Part shown: in pieces, positions 27,446 to 35,561 of the stretch
Numbering within the stretch: position 1 is the first letter of the stretch
Layout: each line of letters opens with the position of its first letter
Assembly (NCBI RefSeq): GCF_022398325.1
Contig: NZ_JAKEVD010000020.1
Span: forward strand, 39,838-84,257
Source of the DNA: Shewanella sp. Isolate13
GTDB lineage: Bacteria; Pseudomonadota; Gammaproteobacteria; Enterobacterales; Shewanellaceae
Length of the DNA stretch: 44,420 bases
Reading direction: 5' to 3'
Notes under the pieces: model-generated
Told to the model about the DNA's origin: nothing
The model's input: the letters and a program-made list of their open reading frames with translations, nothing else
The model's database searches: none
Translations under genes and position numbers: made by a program

Positions 27446-28171
27446 ATGGGTAATATCTTCGCGCCAAAAACCACCAGAACACAAAAAGTGCTGGGGTATT
27501 TTTTTATGCTGTTATTAGCCTTGATGATGGTTGCTGTATTTAGCAACACCTTAGTCAATGATGTTATTTACGAGCGACTCAGCTTATTGGCAGCAGCGCT
27601 ATCGCTGCTTTTGCTAATAGCCCTGTTTTGGGGATTAAAGCAGAAAAACTCATGGATAAGAGTGAACCTTGATAATCAAGCACGCAGTCCTTTAAAAGTG
27701 ATCTTTTCTGTCACTATCGGCTTGCCGATTATATTGCACTTCTCCCTCGCCAAAGGTTTGCCCGTGGTTCTACATACTTTTACGGCCGATAAAGCCGTCG
27801 TCATTGCCACTATTGATGATAAACGCTTTGGCTATTACAGCCGCACCTGTGATGGTGGTTTATACCTTGAAGGCTATCGTTTTTGGGGCAACGATTATAT
27901 TTGCGGCATTAGCAAACAAGATTGGGATAGTTATCAAGCCGGCGACAAACTTGCGCTATATGGTAATAAGTCACGAATCGGTTTTACCTACCAAAAATAC
28001 ACCCTGCTCACCGATGAATTACTACAACAGATCATCGCACAATCAGCCGCCTTAAGAGCACAAACCATAACGGGTAATAAAGGTATGAGCCTTGAACAAC
28101 CGCGCAAATTTATTGCAGATTCAACCCCTACTCCAGACTCAAGTTCAGACCCAGAAAGGTTACCCCAATAA
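27446..28171 (+). CDS. Membrane protein with C-terminal soluble domain, unknown
   Basis: A 241-residue protein with three N-terminal membrane helices (FFMLLLALMMVAVFS, LSLLAAALSLLLLIALFWGL, VIFSVTIGLPIILHF) and a soluble C-terminal part, YSRTCDGGLYLEGYRFWGNDYICGISKQDW, containing two cysteines that could form a disulfide if periplasmic. AAGGAA precedes the start. Only two bases separate its stop from the next ATG, so it is coupled to the lipoprotein gene. I recognise no family. Confidence 0.7.
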   Translation: MGNIFAPKTTRTQKVLGYFFMLLLALMMVAVFSNTLVNDVIYERLSLLAAALSLLLLIALFWGLKQKNSWIRVNLDNQARSPLKVIFSVTIGLPIILHFSLAKGLPVVLHTFTADKAVVIATIDDKRFGYYSRTCDGGLYLEGYRFWGNDYICGISKQDWDSYQAGDKLALYGNKSRIGFTYQKYTLLTDELLQQIIAQSAALRAQTITGNKGMSLEQPRKFIADSTPTPDSSSDPERLPQ

Positions 28172-28173
28172 TC

Positions 28174-29076
28174 ATGTCCTTATTAACTAAAGTCGGCTCT
28201 AAATCCTTAGCTGCAACTTGTGTTGCAAGCATCAGCATACTCAGCGGTTGTAGCCTATTACCAAGCAGTGTAGACAGAGAAAACGAACTAAAAATTCAAG
28301 CCTTGATGCTGGATTTAGGCAGTTGTCAGTTCGATGATCGTGAACGCAAAATCATGTATCAAGCGGCAGGTGCTGGTAACCGTATTCCCTTTCCCCTGCT
28401 TATCTGCGAAGGCAAACGCAGTGACTCCTACAATCAGCGCTGGTTACAAAGCCGCCGAGCAGTTGATTACAAGGTCCTTGGCAGTTATTTTGAGGCTACA
28501 GACACAAAATCGAGTGCCAGTCACACAGGTTACGGTGCTGCACTGATTGAAATCACTATGCCTGACTGGAGCGCTGTGTGCAGCAACCAAGGCTATGACG
28601 AAACAACCTGTGACCATATGGTTTATGGCATCAATGCACCGCACATAGATAAAGTGTCAAAAAACACAACACTGCAGCTTGAGCTTTATCAAATGAAATT
28701 AGCGCAAGTCAAAACCATTCCAGTGATTAAAGACACGATTTTAATGCCGCTAAAGCATAATGCTGCTGGCCAGTTAGTCGCTAATTGGGTGGAAGATGCT
28801 GGCGCACAAAGAACAACTCAAGCCCTTGCCGACAAACTGGGTGAGTCGATTGACAATAACGGTAAGCCATTACCCATCAGCAGCTATAACCTTAAATATG
28901 ATCTGCTGCAGCAAAAGGATTTACCGGCGCAATATCGTGGCGTGTTCTATTACGCTACGCCGCAATATATTGACTACAGCAATCGACCGCTGCCGCAATA
29001 TGCCATCCCGCTACGTAAGGGCGTACAAGTTAGAGGTTATAAAACCACTATTTATCGCGCCTACCCTACCCAATAA
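28174..29076 (+). CDS. Predicted lipoprotein, unknown function
   Basis: A 300-residue protein with a lipoprotein signal (VASISILSGCSLL, lipobox LSGC at Cys26). The mature part has paired cysteines (GSCQFDD ... LLICEGK, and WSAVCSNQGYDETTCDHM) that could be disulfide-bonded in the periplasm. The residue after the lipidated cysteine is Ser, so by the +2 rule it should go to the outer membrane. The C-terminal region is Tyr/Pro-rich. I do not recognise the family. It is the third and last gene of the cluster and is followed by a repeat-rich gap. Confidence 0.72.
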   Translation: MSLLTKVGSKSLAATCVASISILSGCSLLPSSVDRENELKIQALMLDLGSCQFDDRERKIMYQAAGAGNRIPFPLLICEGKRSDSYNQRWLQSRRAVDYKVLGSYFEATDTKSSASHTGYGAALIEITMPDWSAVCSNQGYDETTCDHMVYGINAPHIDKVSKNTTLQLELYQMKLAQVKTIPVIKDTILMPLKHNAAGQLVANWVEDAGAQRTTQALADKLGESIDNNGKPLPISSYNLKYDLLQQKDLPAQYRGVFYYATPQYIDYSNRPLPQYAIPLRKGVQVRGYKTTIYRAYPTQ

Positions 29077-29182
29077 ATGATTTGAATGAATAAAAAATAA
29101 CGATGTTACTGCTAAATAAAAACTATTCACCAAGGCGAATATGGCGAAGCCATGTGCTAATAAGCGAGAGCTAGGGATAGCA

Positions 29183-29339
29183 AACTGGCCTTTAAACACG
29201 GATGTTATTGGAACACGAAGGACACGAAGAAAGGCTACAGTTCGCAGTAAGCTCAAATGTCGCTACTTCTGTGGGACGCTATAAAGCCATCCTTGGCCGC
29301 TCTGCGGTTTCCAATAACATCCCTGTTAAACAGCCAGTT
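29183..29339. repeat. 157-bp element with 30-bp inverted terminal repeats (MITE-like)
   Basis: The arms at 29183-29212 and 29310-29339 match at 26 of 30 positions; the inner 13 bases (GGATGTTATTGGA) are identical. Weaker complementarity extends outward to about 29164 and 29358. Two small hairpins lie in the flanks: GCTA-GGGA-TAGC at 29170-29181 and GGCAT-CC-ATGCC at 29341-29352, mirror images in orientation. There is no transposase. This fits a non-autonomous mobile or palindromic repeat. Confidence 0.75.
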
Positions 29340-29495
29340 CGGCATCCATGCCTCTCGTTCGAAGAGTATCTCTATGAGATACCTCACCCTGAAACCGAAG
29401 CCCATAGCCGCAGCGACATCTGACTAAGCATCTCACGAGTTAACTCACTAAGATGCAACTAGCTTGTTTTTGGACATAAATCATTTAGTGCTAAA

Positions 29496-29511
29496 GGTCT
29501 AAAGCTAGGTC
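29496..29511 (+). repeat. 16-bp repeat motif, copy 1
   Basis: GGTCTAAAGCTAGGTC occurs here and again, exactly, at 30440-30455, each time in an intergenic gap. Copy 1 is followed by a hairpin (GAGTAAA/TTTACTC, 29519-29552). Confidence 0.7.
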
Positions 29512-29575
29512 ATGGGACGAGTAAATTTATGGTGTTCAAATAAAGTTTACTCTGCCCCACATTTCTCATTTCTTA

Positions 29576-30088
29576 TCATTGTGACCGAGGAATCGTATAT
29601 TCGTAAAAAGCCACACCACTCTCATTTACTGGTTGCTCTACAAAACCTAACTTTTTAAGCAAGTTAACTGAAGCAACATTAGATGTTTCAACGCCACCAA
29701 CAAGCTTTGACCACGACTCAATTTTAGCGACTTCTTCGATAAAGCTTTGCAATAACTCACTCGCCAGCCCTTTACCCCAATATTCTTCAGTGAGTATGTA
29801 GCCTATATGTGCATCGCTTTCGTTCTCTACATAGGCGAATAGAAAACCGATTAACTCATCTGTCTCGGATTTTACTTGAAGTAACCGACTCTCCAACAAC
29901 ATTCGATCGAACCAAGCTCCCGCCAATTCGCAGGAATTAATACCATGAAAATATGGAGGTAAGTTTTCAACAACTAATGGCGTAAGAATATTAGGTATCT
30001 GTTGGATCAGAACTGACCGCTCAGTTAAAGCAAGCTCACCTGAGACTTCAACAACTCTCAACCTCTGGGTTGCAAACGATATTGTCAT
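29576..30088 (-). CDS. GNAT-family N-acetyltransferase (RimJ/RimL-like)
   Basis: A 170-residue acetyltransferase. The acetyl-CoA binding core is seen as IGYILTEEYWGKGLASELLQSF, the variant of the Q/R-x-x-G-x-G/A motif, followed by GVETSNVASVNLLKKLGFVE, typical of the RimJ/RimL branch that acetylates N-termini or small molecules. The N-terminal half is more divergent. The substrate is not predictable. It is isolated between two repeat-rich gaps. Confidence 0.85.
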   Translation of the reverse strand: MTISFATQRLRVVEVSGELALTERSVLIQQIPNILTPLVVENLPPYFHGINSCELAGAWFDRMLLESRLLQVKSETDELIGFLFAYVENESDAHIGYILTEEYWGKGLASELLQSFIEEVAKIESWSKLVGGVETSNVASVNLLKKLGFVEQPVNESGVAFYEYTIPRSQ

Positions 30089-30158
30089 AGAGTCTGCCTA
30101 TTTAGATAAAAATCATAACGCCGCATTAAGGTGTGAGCAACGCGACCACTAAACCTAA

Positions 30159-30344
30159 CTATACCACCCTAAACACAAAACCCAACGATGGAATGAAAAA
30201 TGCCACAAACTTACCGATAGCACTCAAAGCCTCACCACCATTACCCGCTTAAGGTTTGATGGTGAATGTTATTACATCTTAGATTCAGGGTTTGATGACC
30301 ATCAAGACTGGCAGAATAGTGAACATTGGTGGAAACCTTGGTAG
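30159..30344 (+). pseudogene. 3' relic of an unknown gene
   Basis: An open frame of 61 codons follows a stop (30156-30158) and has no in-frame ATG. Its end looks protein-coding: RFDGECYYILDSGFDDHQD and a Trp-rich EHWWKPW before the TAG. A good terminator overlaps the stop codon. I read it as the surviving C-terminus of a gene whose 5' part was lost. The original function is unknown. Confidence 0.4.
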
Positions 30345-30372
30345 GCCTCAACGCGAGGCCTTGTCGCTTTTT
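30343..30372 (+). terminator. Rho-independent terminator after the gene relic
   Basis: Perfect 7-bp stem AGGCCTC / GAGGCCT with loop AACGC, then TGTCGCTTTTT. It starts at the stop codon of the relic ORF. Confidence 0.75.
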
Positions 30373-30610
30373 AAGCTAAAGCAATCACGCTGCGCTTGAT
30401 AAAGGTCGTGAACTTCCAGCTCACACATGGGCAAGAAGGGGTCTAAAGCTAGGTCGTAGAATTAGGGAGTTTACCCAGACCCTACATATCTCTACATTAG
30501 CTTCCACCTCTTTTCCAATATTCTCGGCATTTACTAATACAGGTGAGCTAACACGCAAAGCGCTGGCTGAGAACAGAAAATCCCCCGCTCTCAGCTTGTT
30601 TTAGCTGTGA
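30373..30610. other. Remainder of the GNAT-lipoprotein gap
   Basis: Holds the second exact copy of the 16-bp motif (30440-30455) and a GCTGAGA/TCTCAGC inverted repeat (30566-30595) just beyond the minus-strand lipoprotein gene, without a T-run. Nothing else is seen. Confidence 0.5.
30440..30455 (+). repeat. 16-bp repeat motif, copy 2
   Basis: Exact second copy of GGTCTAAAGCTAGGTC (first at 29496-29511). The sequence after it diverges from copy 1 but again has weak dyad symmetry. Confidence 0.7.
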
Positions 30611-32655
30611 TTAACAGCCCTTTGGAAATATCCAAACTTCAATAGCGCCGTCTTTACTGCCAAAGTCGTCACTTGATGAACTAGGGTTCGAAGGTGCCGT
30701 GTCTTGGGTCGGGGCACTATTACAGGTGGTGGCAGGGATTACTGACCAGCTTCCGCCACCCGCTCCGGCTCCACCGTCGCCAGCACCGCCGCCACCATAA
30801 CCACCTCCGCCGCCACCGCCGCCAGAAGCAGTAAAGCTATCATCAGCATTCCCGCCCCTACCGTCAGAACCGACTCCAGGGTCGCCATTTACCCATTCAC
30901 TATTAAGCCCTAAATATCCTTGTCCGCCTTGACCACCAATACCGTCTTTGCCGTCATTGGCGCCATTGCCACCATTACCCCATTCATTGGTGCTGCCACC
31001 GTCGGCGACATCAATAATGGCTTGGCCTACGCCAATGGTTCCTTGGCCAATAATTGATGAGGCCGCAACGCCACCAGCGCCGCCATCAGTGCCATCATTC
31101 AGCCATCCAGATGACTCACCACCGCCGCCACCGCCGGCAATTAGTATGACATCGTCTTCAAGTGAAGTTGGGCTGCTTTGTGCAATCATCACCAGAGTCG
31201 ACGAACCGCCGTCACCATCGATATTACTCAGTGTGCCACTTTCACCGATGAAGAAATTGAATGATGTTTGTCCATAATCATCGAGGAAATGAGAGAGTGT
31301 TGTGACTGTTGAGGCAAAACCGCTGTTACCACCGTCACCGCCAGAGGTCCAGAGTCCACCATTCGTGCCAATGCCACCTTCTCCTCCCCAGGCTAAAATC
31401 GCCATTGGTGTGTCGTTGTCCAAAGTGGTATCTAGCGATGAGCTCACTTGGCTGAAGATATCAACCAAATTAACAGAGGTAACTAGCTCTGAACTATCTA
31501 TTGCTTCGCAGGTTTTGATTTGCGTGCCGCCATCAAGGCCACCCGTTTCTGTGGTACAAACCTCTTTATCTTTGACTAACAATAAACACTTATAAACGGT
31601 GTTGCCATCTTCGGTAACACCCTGCTTAACAGAGTCGCACGGATCTGTTTCGGCAACAGGAGTTGAATTACAAAAACCTACAGAGGTGATATCACAAATA
31701 CCGCCATCTACCCATGTTGCGCCAACAAGATTAGCGTTATCAAACTCAGTATCGGTGACAGTGGCATTATCTAGATCTGCCGGAGATAATTGCGCGCTGG
31801 AAAGTAAAGTGCCACTTAGGTTGGCATTACTCAGATCGGCATAGGTCATTTCCGAACCGCGAAAATCACCGTTACTCATGTCGGCGCCACTAAAATTAGT
31901 GCCTGTAAGGGTTGATTCGAAAAGATCGACATTGGTTAATATGGCATCACTTAAATCTGCGCCAGAAAGATCGGCAAATGTGAGCGTGGCATTATTTAGG
32001 TCAGCGCCCGATAAATCACAATTTTGACATGTATTAGTAGAAATCAGCGTCGTTACATTATCATCGCTAGTATCTGCGTAAGCAGGGCTTATTAGCACAT
32101 TGCCAATGGTTGTCAGTAAATTGGAAACCACTGAATAGTTAACGCTATTTGCTTTTGGTTGCGATTCACTGTCAGGTGTTGTCACTAAGAAGGTGGTATC
32201 TGTGGTATCTACATGCTGACCGTGGGTAGCACTAGTTGGTATTCGCCTGCTGGAATTACTGCCGATACACACTCATCATTGGCGGTAATGCTCAGTACTT
32301 GCTCACCATTGCTATTATTAAACACCATAGAGTGATTTGAATTGCTGTTACTATCTTCAAAACAAAATGTATGTTTGAGAGTACGCGAATACTGGTAGGG
32401 GATGAGATCTGAACCTGACTCGCCGTTAGAATCACCTTCTAACGTTGCCGAAGGTGGCTCAAGAAATAAAGCAACGGTACCTTGCTCGGGGCTCGCACGT
32501 AAGCGACTATTATTGGCAAAGTCTTTTTCGGTTAAAAGTTTTGTCTGTATTTGAGTCTCATTGTTGCCGCTATCACAAGCTGTCACCAAGGTGAGAGAAA
32601 ATGTTAACGCCAACAACGCGTTAAAGTTGCCGCGGCAATCATTGATAGTCTGCAC
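30611..32655 (-). pseudogene. Frameshifted lipoprotein with pentapeptide repeats and ALK-like glycine-rich domain
   Basis: Two overlapping minus-strand frames read as one gene with a single-base frameshift near 32220-32230. Frame one starts best at the GTG (32655), eight bases after AAGGAA, and has a lipoprotein signal ending LVTAC. Its end ...IPAGEYQLVLPTV continues sensibly in the next frame as HGQHVDTTDTTFLVTTPDS. The second part has about 20 pentapeptide repeats of the A(D/N)LSx type (LSGADLSDAILTNVDL), a middle region with paired cysteines, and about 230 residues rich in glycine (GGGGGGGGYGGGGAGDGG, GGGSWSV) resembling the glycine-rich domain of ALK-type proteins. The full product would be about 680 residues at the cell surface or periplasm. 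The frame change is either a real mutation or a sequencing error. Confidence 0.75.
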
Positions 32656-33071
32656 GTTATTTTCCTTATAATGGAACAGATTTTTCTGAGGTTGTAGATT
32701 TTTATGAAGTGGTAAATGGGCTATTCCTAAGCCACTGAGCACGCAAGGCACCATTATCCTTTACGATAGTGAATTAGAGTGCCGTTTGAGTCAACCGCTA
32801 ATGAGAATAGCAACCGGTTGCATTTCGTGTCCTGATTGATGTATTTACAAGAATTTATTATCTAGCGCCTAAGCTGCATCAACGCAATCAAAGTGGCCAT
32901 CAAAAGATAGGACAGGCATAAATTAAAGACTATGCAAAACTTTTCACATTCGATTTTGTATAGCCAAAGCTTAACTTCTGCGACTAACCACTTCTATCTG
33001 TGAAAATGATTTAGGGGCACCTCCAAGTTAGACCCAAAACCACGAGCCCTAATCAGTACGCAAATTACCTA

Positions 33072-33160
33072 GTGTAGATACGGCCGTGACCGTCCATGAC
33101 TGGATGTCATGGCCGAGCCTCCAAGGATGGACTTGCGGCGTGTCACGGCAGTATCTGCAC
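33072..33160. repeat. 89-bp palindromic element with inner hairpins
   Basis: Outer arms of 19 bases (GTGTAGATACGGCCGTGAC and GTCACGGCAGTATCTGCAC) pair with two mismatches. Inside, CATGAC-TGGAT-GTCATG (33095-33111) forms a perfect hairpin, and GTCCAT/ATGGAC (33092-33097, 33127-33132) offers an alternative stem. Confidence 0.8.
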
Positions 33161-33174
33161 ATAAGGTCGTTCTT

Positions 33175-33212
33175 TCACATCCATGTGATCACGACATTCG
33201 GACATCCTGTCC
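33175..33212. repeat. Pair of perfect hairpins with ATCC/TCC centres
   Basis: TCACAT-CC-ATGTGA (33175-33188) and GGACA-TCC-TGTCC (33200-33212). Read on the minus strand their loops contain GGAT; the second becomes GGACAGGATGTCC. Confidence 0.8.
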
Positions 33213-33369
33213 AGCACCCGCTGCAGGCGATTAATCACTCTAAATCGACAATTTAGAATGAGTTATCCTATGGCGACTATACAAACAAAAATGTAACCAA
33301 CCTTCATTCGAAGGCTAACCGACTTTGGGGCAAAAATGAGTTACTGAACGTACAGAAAACACCTGTTCC

Positions 33370-33600
33370 CCTTCGGAGTTGCCGAAATGCGTTGGAATAA
33401 ATCGCGTGATGCCGACATGGATGTCGGCGTAGCTTTCGCGGGGCAGGATGCCCCATCGGAAGCGTTAGCTATTTATCCATAAGCATGAGGAAGACAACTT
33501 CGTTTAGGGCGGCTAGGGAGATGCAAGAGGGGGAAGCTGTTGTCCCCTCTTGCCCGGGTGTGGGATGGAATCCCACGACGTTTATCAAGCGCAGCTTGAT
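33370..33600. repeat. Cluster of six hairpins downstream of lemA
   Basis: Successive hairpins: TTCGG/CCGAA (about 33372-33386), GCCGACAT-GG-ATGTCGGC (33411-33428), GGGGCA-GGA-TGCCCC (33440-33454), GCAAGAGGGG/CCCCTCTTGC (33523-33553), GTGGGA-TGGAA-TCCCAC (33560-33576) and ATCAAGC/GCTTGAT (33584-33600). Several have GGA in the loop on the plus strand. Confidence 0.8.
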
Positions 33601-33654
33601 TGCTTACAGCTGCGAGGCGTAACTCAGGCGTAACCTGATACCCAGCCCAACGTC

Positions 33655-34221
33655 TTAAAGATTAGGCTTATACTCAAATCCCGCTTGTGCTTCGCTATCA
33701 CTAAAGCTCGCGATTTTCTGCTTACGCACCAAGATGCTGTTGATGAGTGAACCTGGGAACATTTCAATGGCATTATTAAAGTCTTCTACATTGGCGTTGA
33801 AAATACGAATTGCCGCGCCAATCTGCTCTTGCTGCTCACTGATTTCAGCCATCAATTTCATGTACACATCAGATGCTTTAAGCTCTGGGTAGGCCTCAAC
33901 CGTCAACTTAAGGCCTTGCATTAATTCATTCGTGCGCTGCTCAGCGGCAGCTAGTTTGGCGGTATCAACACCGGCGCTCATATCCGCAATGGCGCTGCGC
34001 AGTTCAGTCACTTTGGTTAACACTTCAGACTCGTGCAGTTTGTATTGCTCAACTAGCTGCTCAACCATAGGAATAATCTTATTCTTCTGGCGCTCTTGAG
34101 TCAGTACCGACGCCCAAGCGCGATCTACAGCGTTATGTTTACCAATAATGCCGTTGTACAACATGATGACTGCGACGACCACTACGGCAACAACAATCAA
34201 GCCTATTACTGAACTATCCAT
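33655..34221 (-). CDS. lemA: LemA family protein
   Basis: A 188-residue protein with one N-terminal membrane helix (VIGLIVVAVVVVAVIMLYNGIIG) and a long helical bundle. The family landmarks are LYNGIIGKHNAVDRAWASVLTQERQKNKIIPMVEQLV, then AYPELKAS and IRIFNANVEDFNNAIEMFPGSLI, the usual Y-P-x-L-K and N-x-x-V-x-x-x-N-x-x-x-x-x-F-P patterns. The molecular role of LemA is not established. It lies 77 bp downstream of two DUF3137-like membrane proteins and likely belongs to the same unit. Confidence 0.93.
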   Translation of the reverse strand: MDSSVIGLIVVAVVVVAVIMLYNGIIGKHNAVDRAWASVLTQERQKNKIIPMVEQLVEQYKLHESEVLTKVTELRSAIADMSAGVDTAKLAAAEQRTNELMQGLKLTVEAYPELKASDVYMKLMAEISEQQEQIGAAIRIFNANVEDFNNAIEMFPGSLINSILVRKQKIASFSDSEAQAGFEYKPNL

Positions 34222-34298
34222 TTAACTTTCCTTTTTATCTTCTATTTAACTGGGTAAATTGTTTTGGGCTTAAAGCGATTAAAACTTTGGCCACCGAT

Positions 34299-35561
34299 TT
34301 AAGCGCTGACCTTAAAGTTGTTATCGCTATAGCGCATCATCTCGTGCACTATTTCAAGCATTTGCTTCATTTGCTTTAATTCGGTATGACCTGCTAACTC
34401 TTCGGCGAACGCTTTGGGGTTATCTAATCCATGTACTCGTTTAATCGCTAATAAGTCATCGGTTACCGCCAAACACAATCTTCCTTGCTGGCTGAATTCG
34501 AATACTGGCTTTTTTAGCTGTTTAGCAAATACAGCGAGTTTTTCTTCGACTGCAGGCGATAGCAAACGTGCTGCAGTCATCAACTCTTTGGCATAGACGC
34601 GATATTGGCGATTAAACGCATTAGAGGCACTTTTATAGCGTTCACCACGGCGCTTTATGCCAAAGTCACTGGCAATACTCATATCACTGGCAAAAGGAAA
34701 ATCAAGTAATACGCCGTGACGATAATAATGATCTCTGACCGTTCTCGTGGTGGTTTTACCATTCGCATCTGTTGTGGTTTCAGTGCGCTTTATGACGTAA
34801 TGAAAACGATAGAGCTGGTAATCAAACTGGTGAATATCGCCTTGATACCTGCTCTTGTAGAGGCTCTGGATCTCTCGTAGATCATTGCCGCGATCAAACT
34901 CCTTAAAGCTGCCCTGAAGTTCTTTAGCTAGCTTCTTGCCCTCAAAAGGCACGGCTTCTAAATTATTATTAAATAACGCATCTTTTAAAAAGATTGTATC
35001 CGACAACTTATTGCGCCATTTCATTCGGCCTCGAAGCCAAAACAGCATTAACACGCCAATCACGCCGTTATGCGCCGCAAACCCTGAGCTTGGGTACCAA
35101 AAGCCTAAAAACGAAGCTAAGGTTTCGAAATACATATTCCAATACCAATGAGCCCATTGCGGGATCAGGTTGAGCCCTGCGCCCACAGCCGCCATCAATA
35201 GCATGCGTCCCCATAAGGGCCCGGGGATGGGTAGCCGCTTACCCTTGTCTTCAAAAAAACGGGTTAGGGTTGCCAAGCCTAACATCGGATACCAGATCAC
35301 ACTGTAGCCCAGTGCGCTGCTCAGAATGTGCATCACAAAATCGGGGACTACGAGTCCCAACTCGAAAGCCACCGGCAACAAGGCAAAAAACAGCGAAAGC
35401 GCGCAAAAAAAGCGATACCAATTATCCCGATAATCTAACGGCCCTTGGTGGTGCTCGACTCTATGCACTAATGCTATCAAGTCATCTTGGCTTTTTGCTG
35501 TTTCAACATCACTGCGAATAGCAGCAATATTGCGAGTCACTTGAGCATTATGTGCAAGCAT
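34299..35561 (-). CDS. DUF3137-like membrane protein, second tandem copy
   Basis: A 420-residue protein with an N-terminal soluble helix (MLAHNAQVTRNIAAIRSDVETA), about four membrane helices between residues 50 and 180, and a C-terminal soluble domain. In the latter, GVLLDFPFA, SNAFNRQYRVYAKELMTAARLLSPAVEEKL and QQGRLCLAV resemble DUF3137 (the F-x-x-x-Y-x-V ... A-R-x-L-S-P block). The start is the ATG with AGGGAG ten bases upstream; it overlaps the end of its paralogue by 14 bases. Function unknown. Family assignment is from motif resemblance. Confidence 0.75.
   Translation of the reverse strand: MLAHNAQVTRNIAAIRSDVETAKSQDDLIALVHRVEHHQGPLDYRDNWYRFFCALSLFFALLPVAFELGLVVPDFVMHILSSALGYSVIWYPMLGLATLTRFFEDKGKRLPIPGPLWGRMLLMAAVGAGLNLIPQWAHWYWNMYFETLASFLGFWYPSSGFAAHNGVIGVLMLFWLRGRMKWRNKLSDTIFLKDALFNNNLEAVPFEGKKLAKELQGSFKEFDRGNDLREIQSLYKSRYQGDIHQFDYQLYRFHYVIKRTETTTDANGKTTTRTVRDHYYRHGVLLDFPFASDMSIASDFGIKRRGERYKSASNAFNRQYRVYAKELMTAARLLSPAVEEKLAVFAKQLKKPVFEFSQQGRLCLAVTDDLLAIKRVHGLDNPKAFAEELAGHTELKQMKQMLEIVHEMMRYSDNNFKVSA

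Larger units (their letters stand above)
29077..29575. other. Repeat-bearing intergenic region
   Basis: About 500 bp without a credible gene. It holds the inverted-repeat element at 29183-29339 with flanking GGA-loop hairpins, a GTATCTC/GAGATAC hairpin at 29366-29382, and a motif plus hairpin (29496-29560) that partly recurs at 30440. A 74-codon ORF crosses the element but follows its repeat structure and is not counted. Confidence 0.7.
32656..33654. other. Palindrome-rich intergenic region
   Basis: About 1 kb with no credible gene. The first 350 bp (32656-33010) hold the promoter of the lipoprotein gene and nothing else I can identify. From 33072 on it is a chain of palindromes, listed separately, running up to the lemA stop codon. 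Confidence 0.7.

Noticed and set aside
29202..29423. 74-codon plus-strand ORF within the inverted-repeat element
   Set aside because: It follows the repeat structure, has no ribosome-binding site, and its sequence is explained by the palindromic element rather than by protein-like composition.
30948..31844. Three proline/serine-rich plus-strand ORFs opposite the glycine-rich lipoprotein gene
   Set aside because: They are antisense readings of Gly codons (GGN gives NCC) and lack starts with ribosome-binding sites; the minus-strand repeat protein is the real coding signal.
33010..33060. Insertion-sequence end near the palindrome region
   Set aside because: The sequence GGCACCTCCAAGTTAGACCC looked like a possible terminal repeat, but no matching inverted copy, transposase or target duplication was found.
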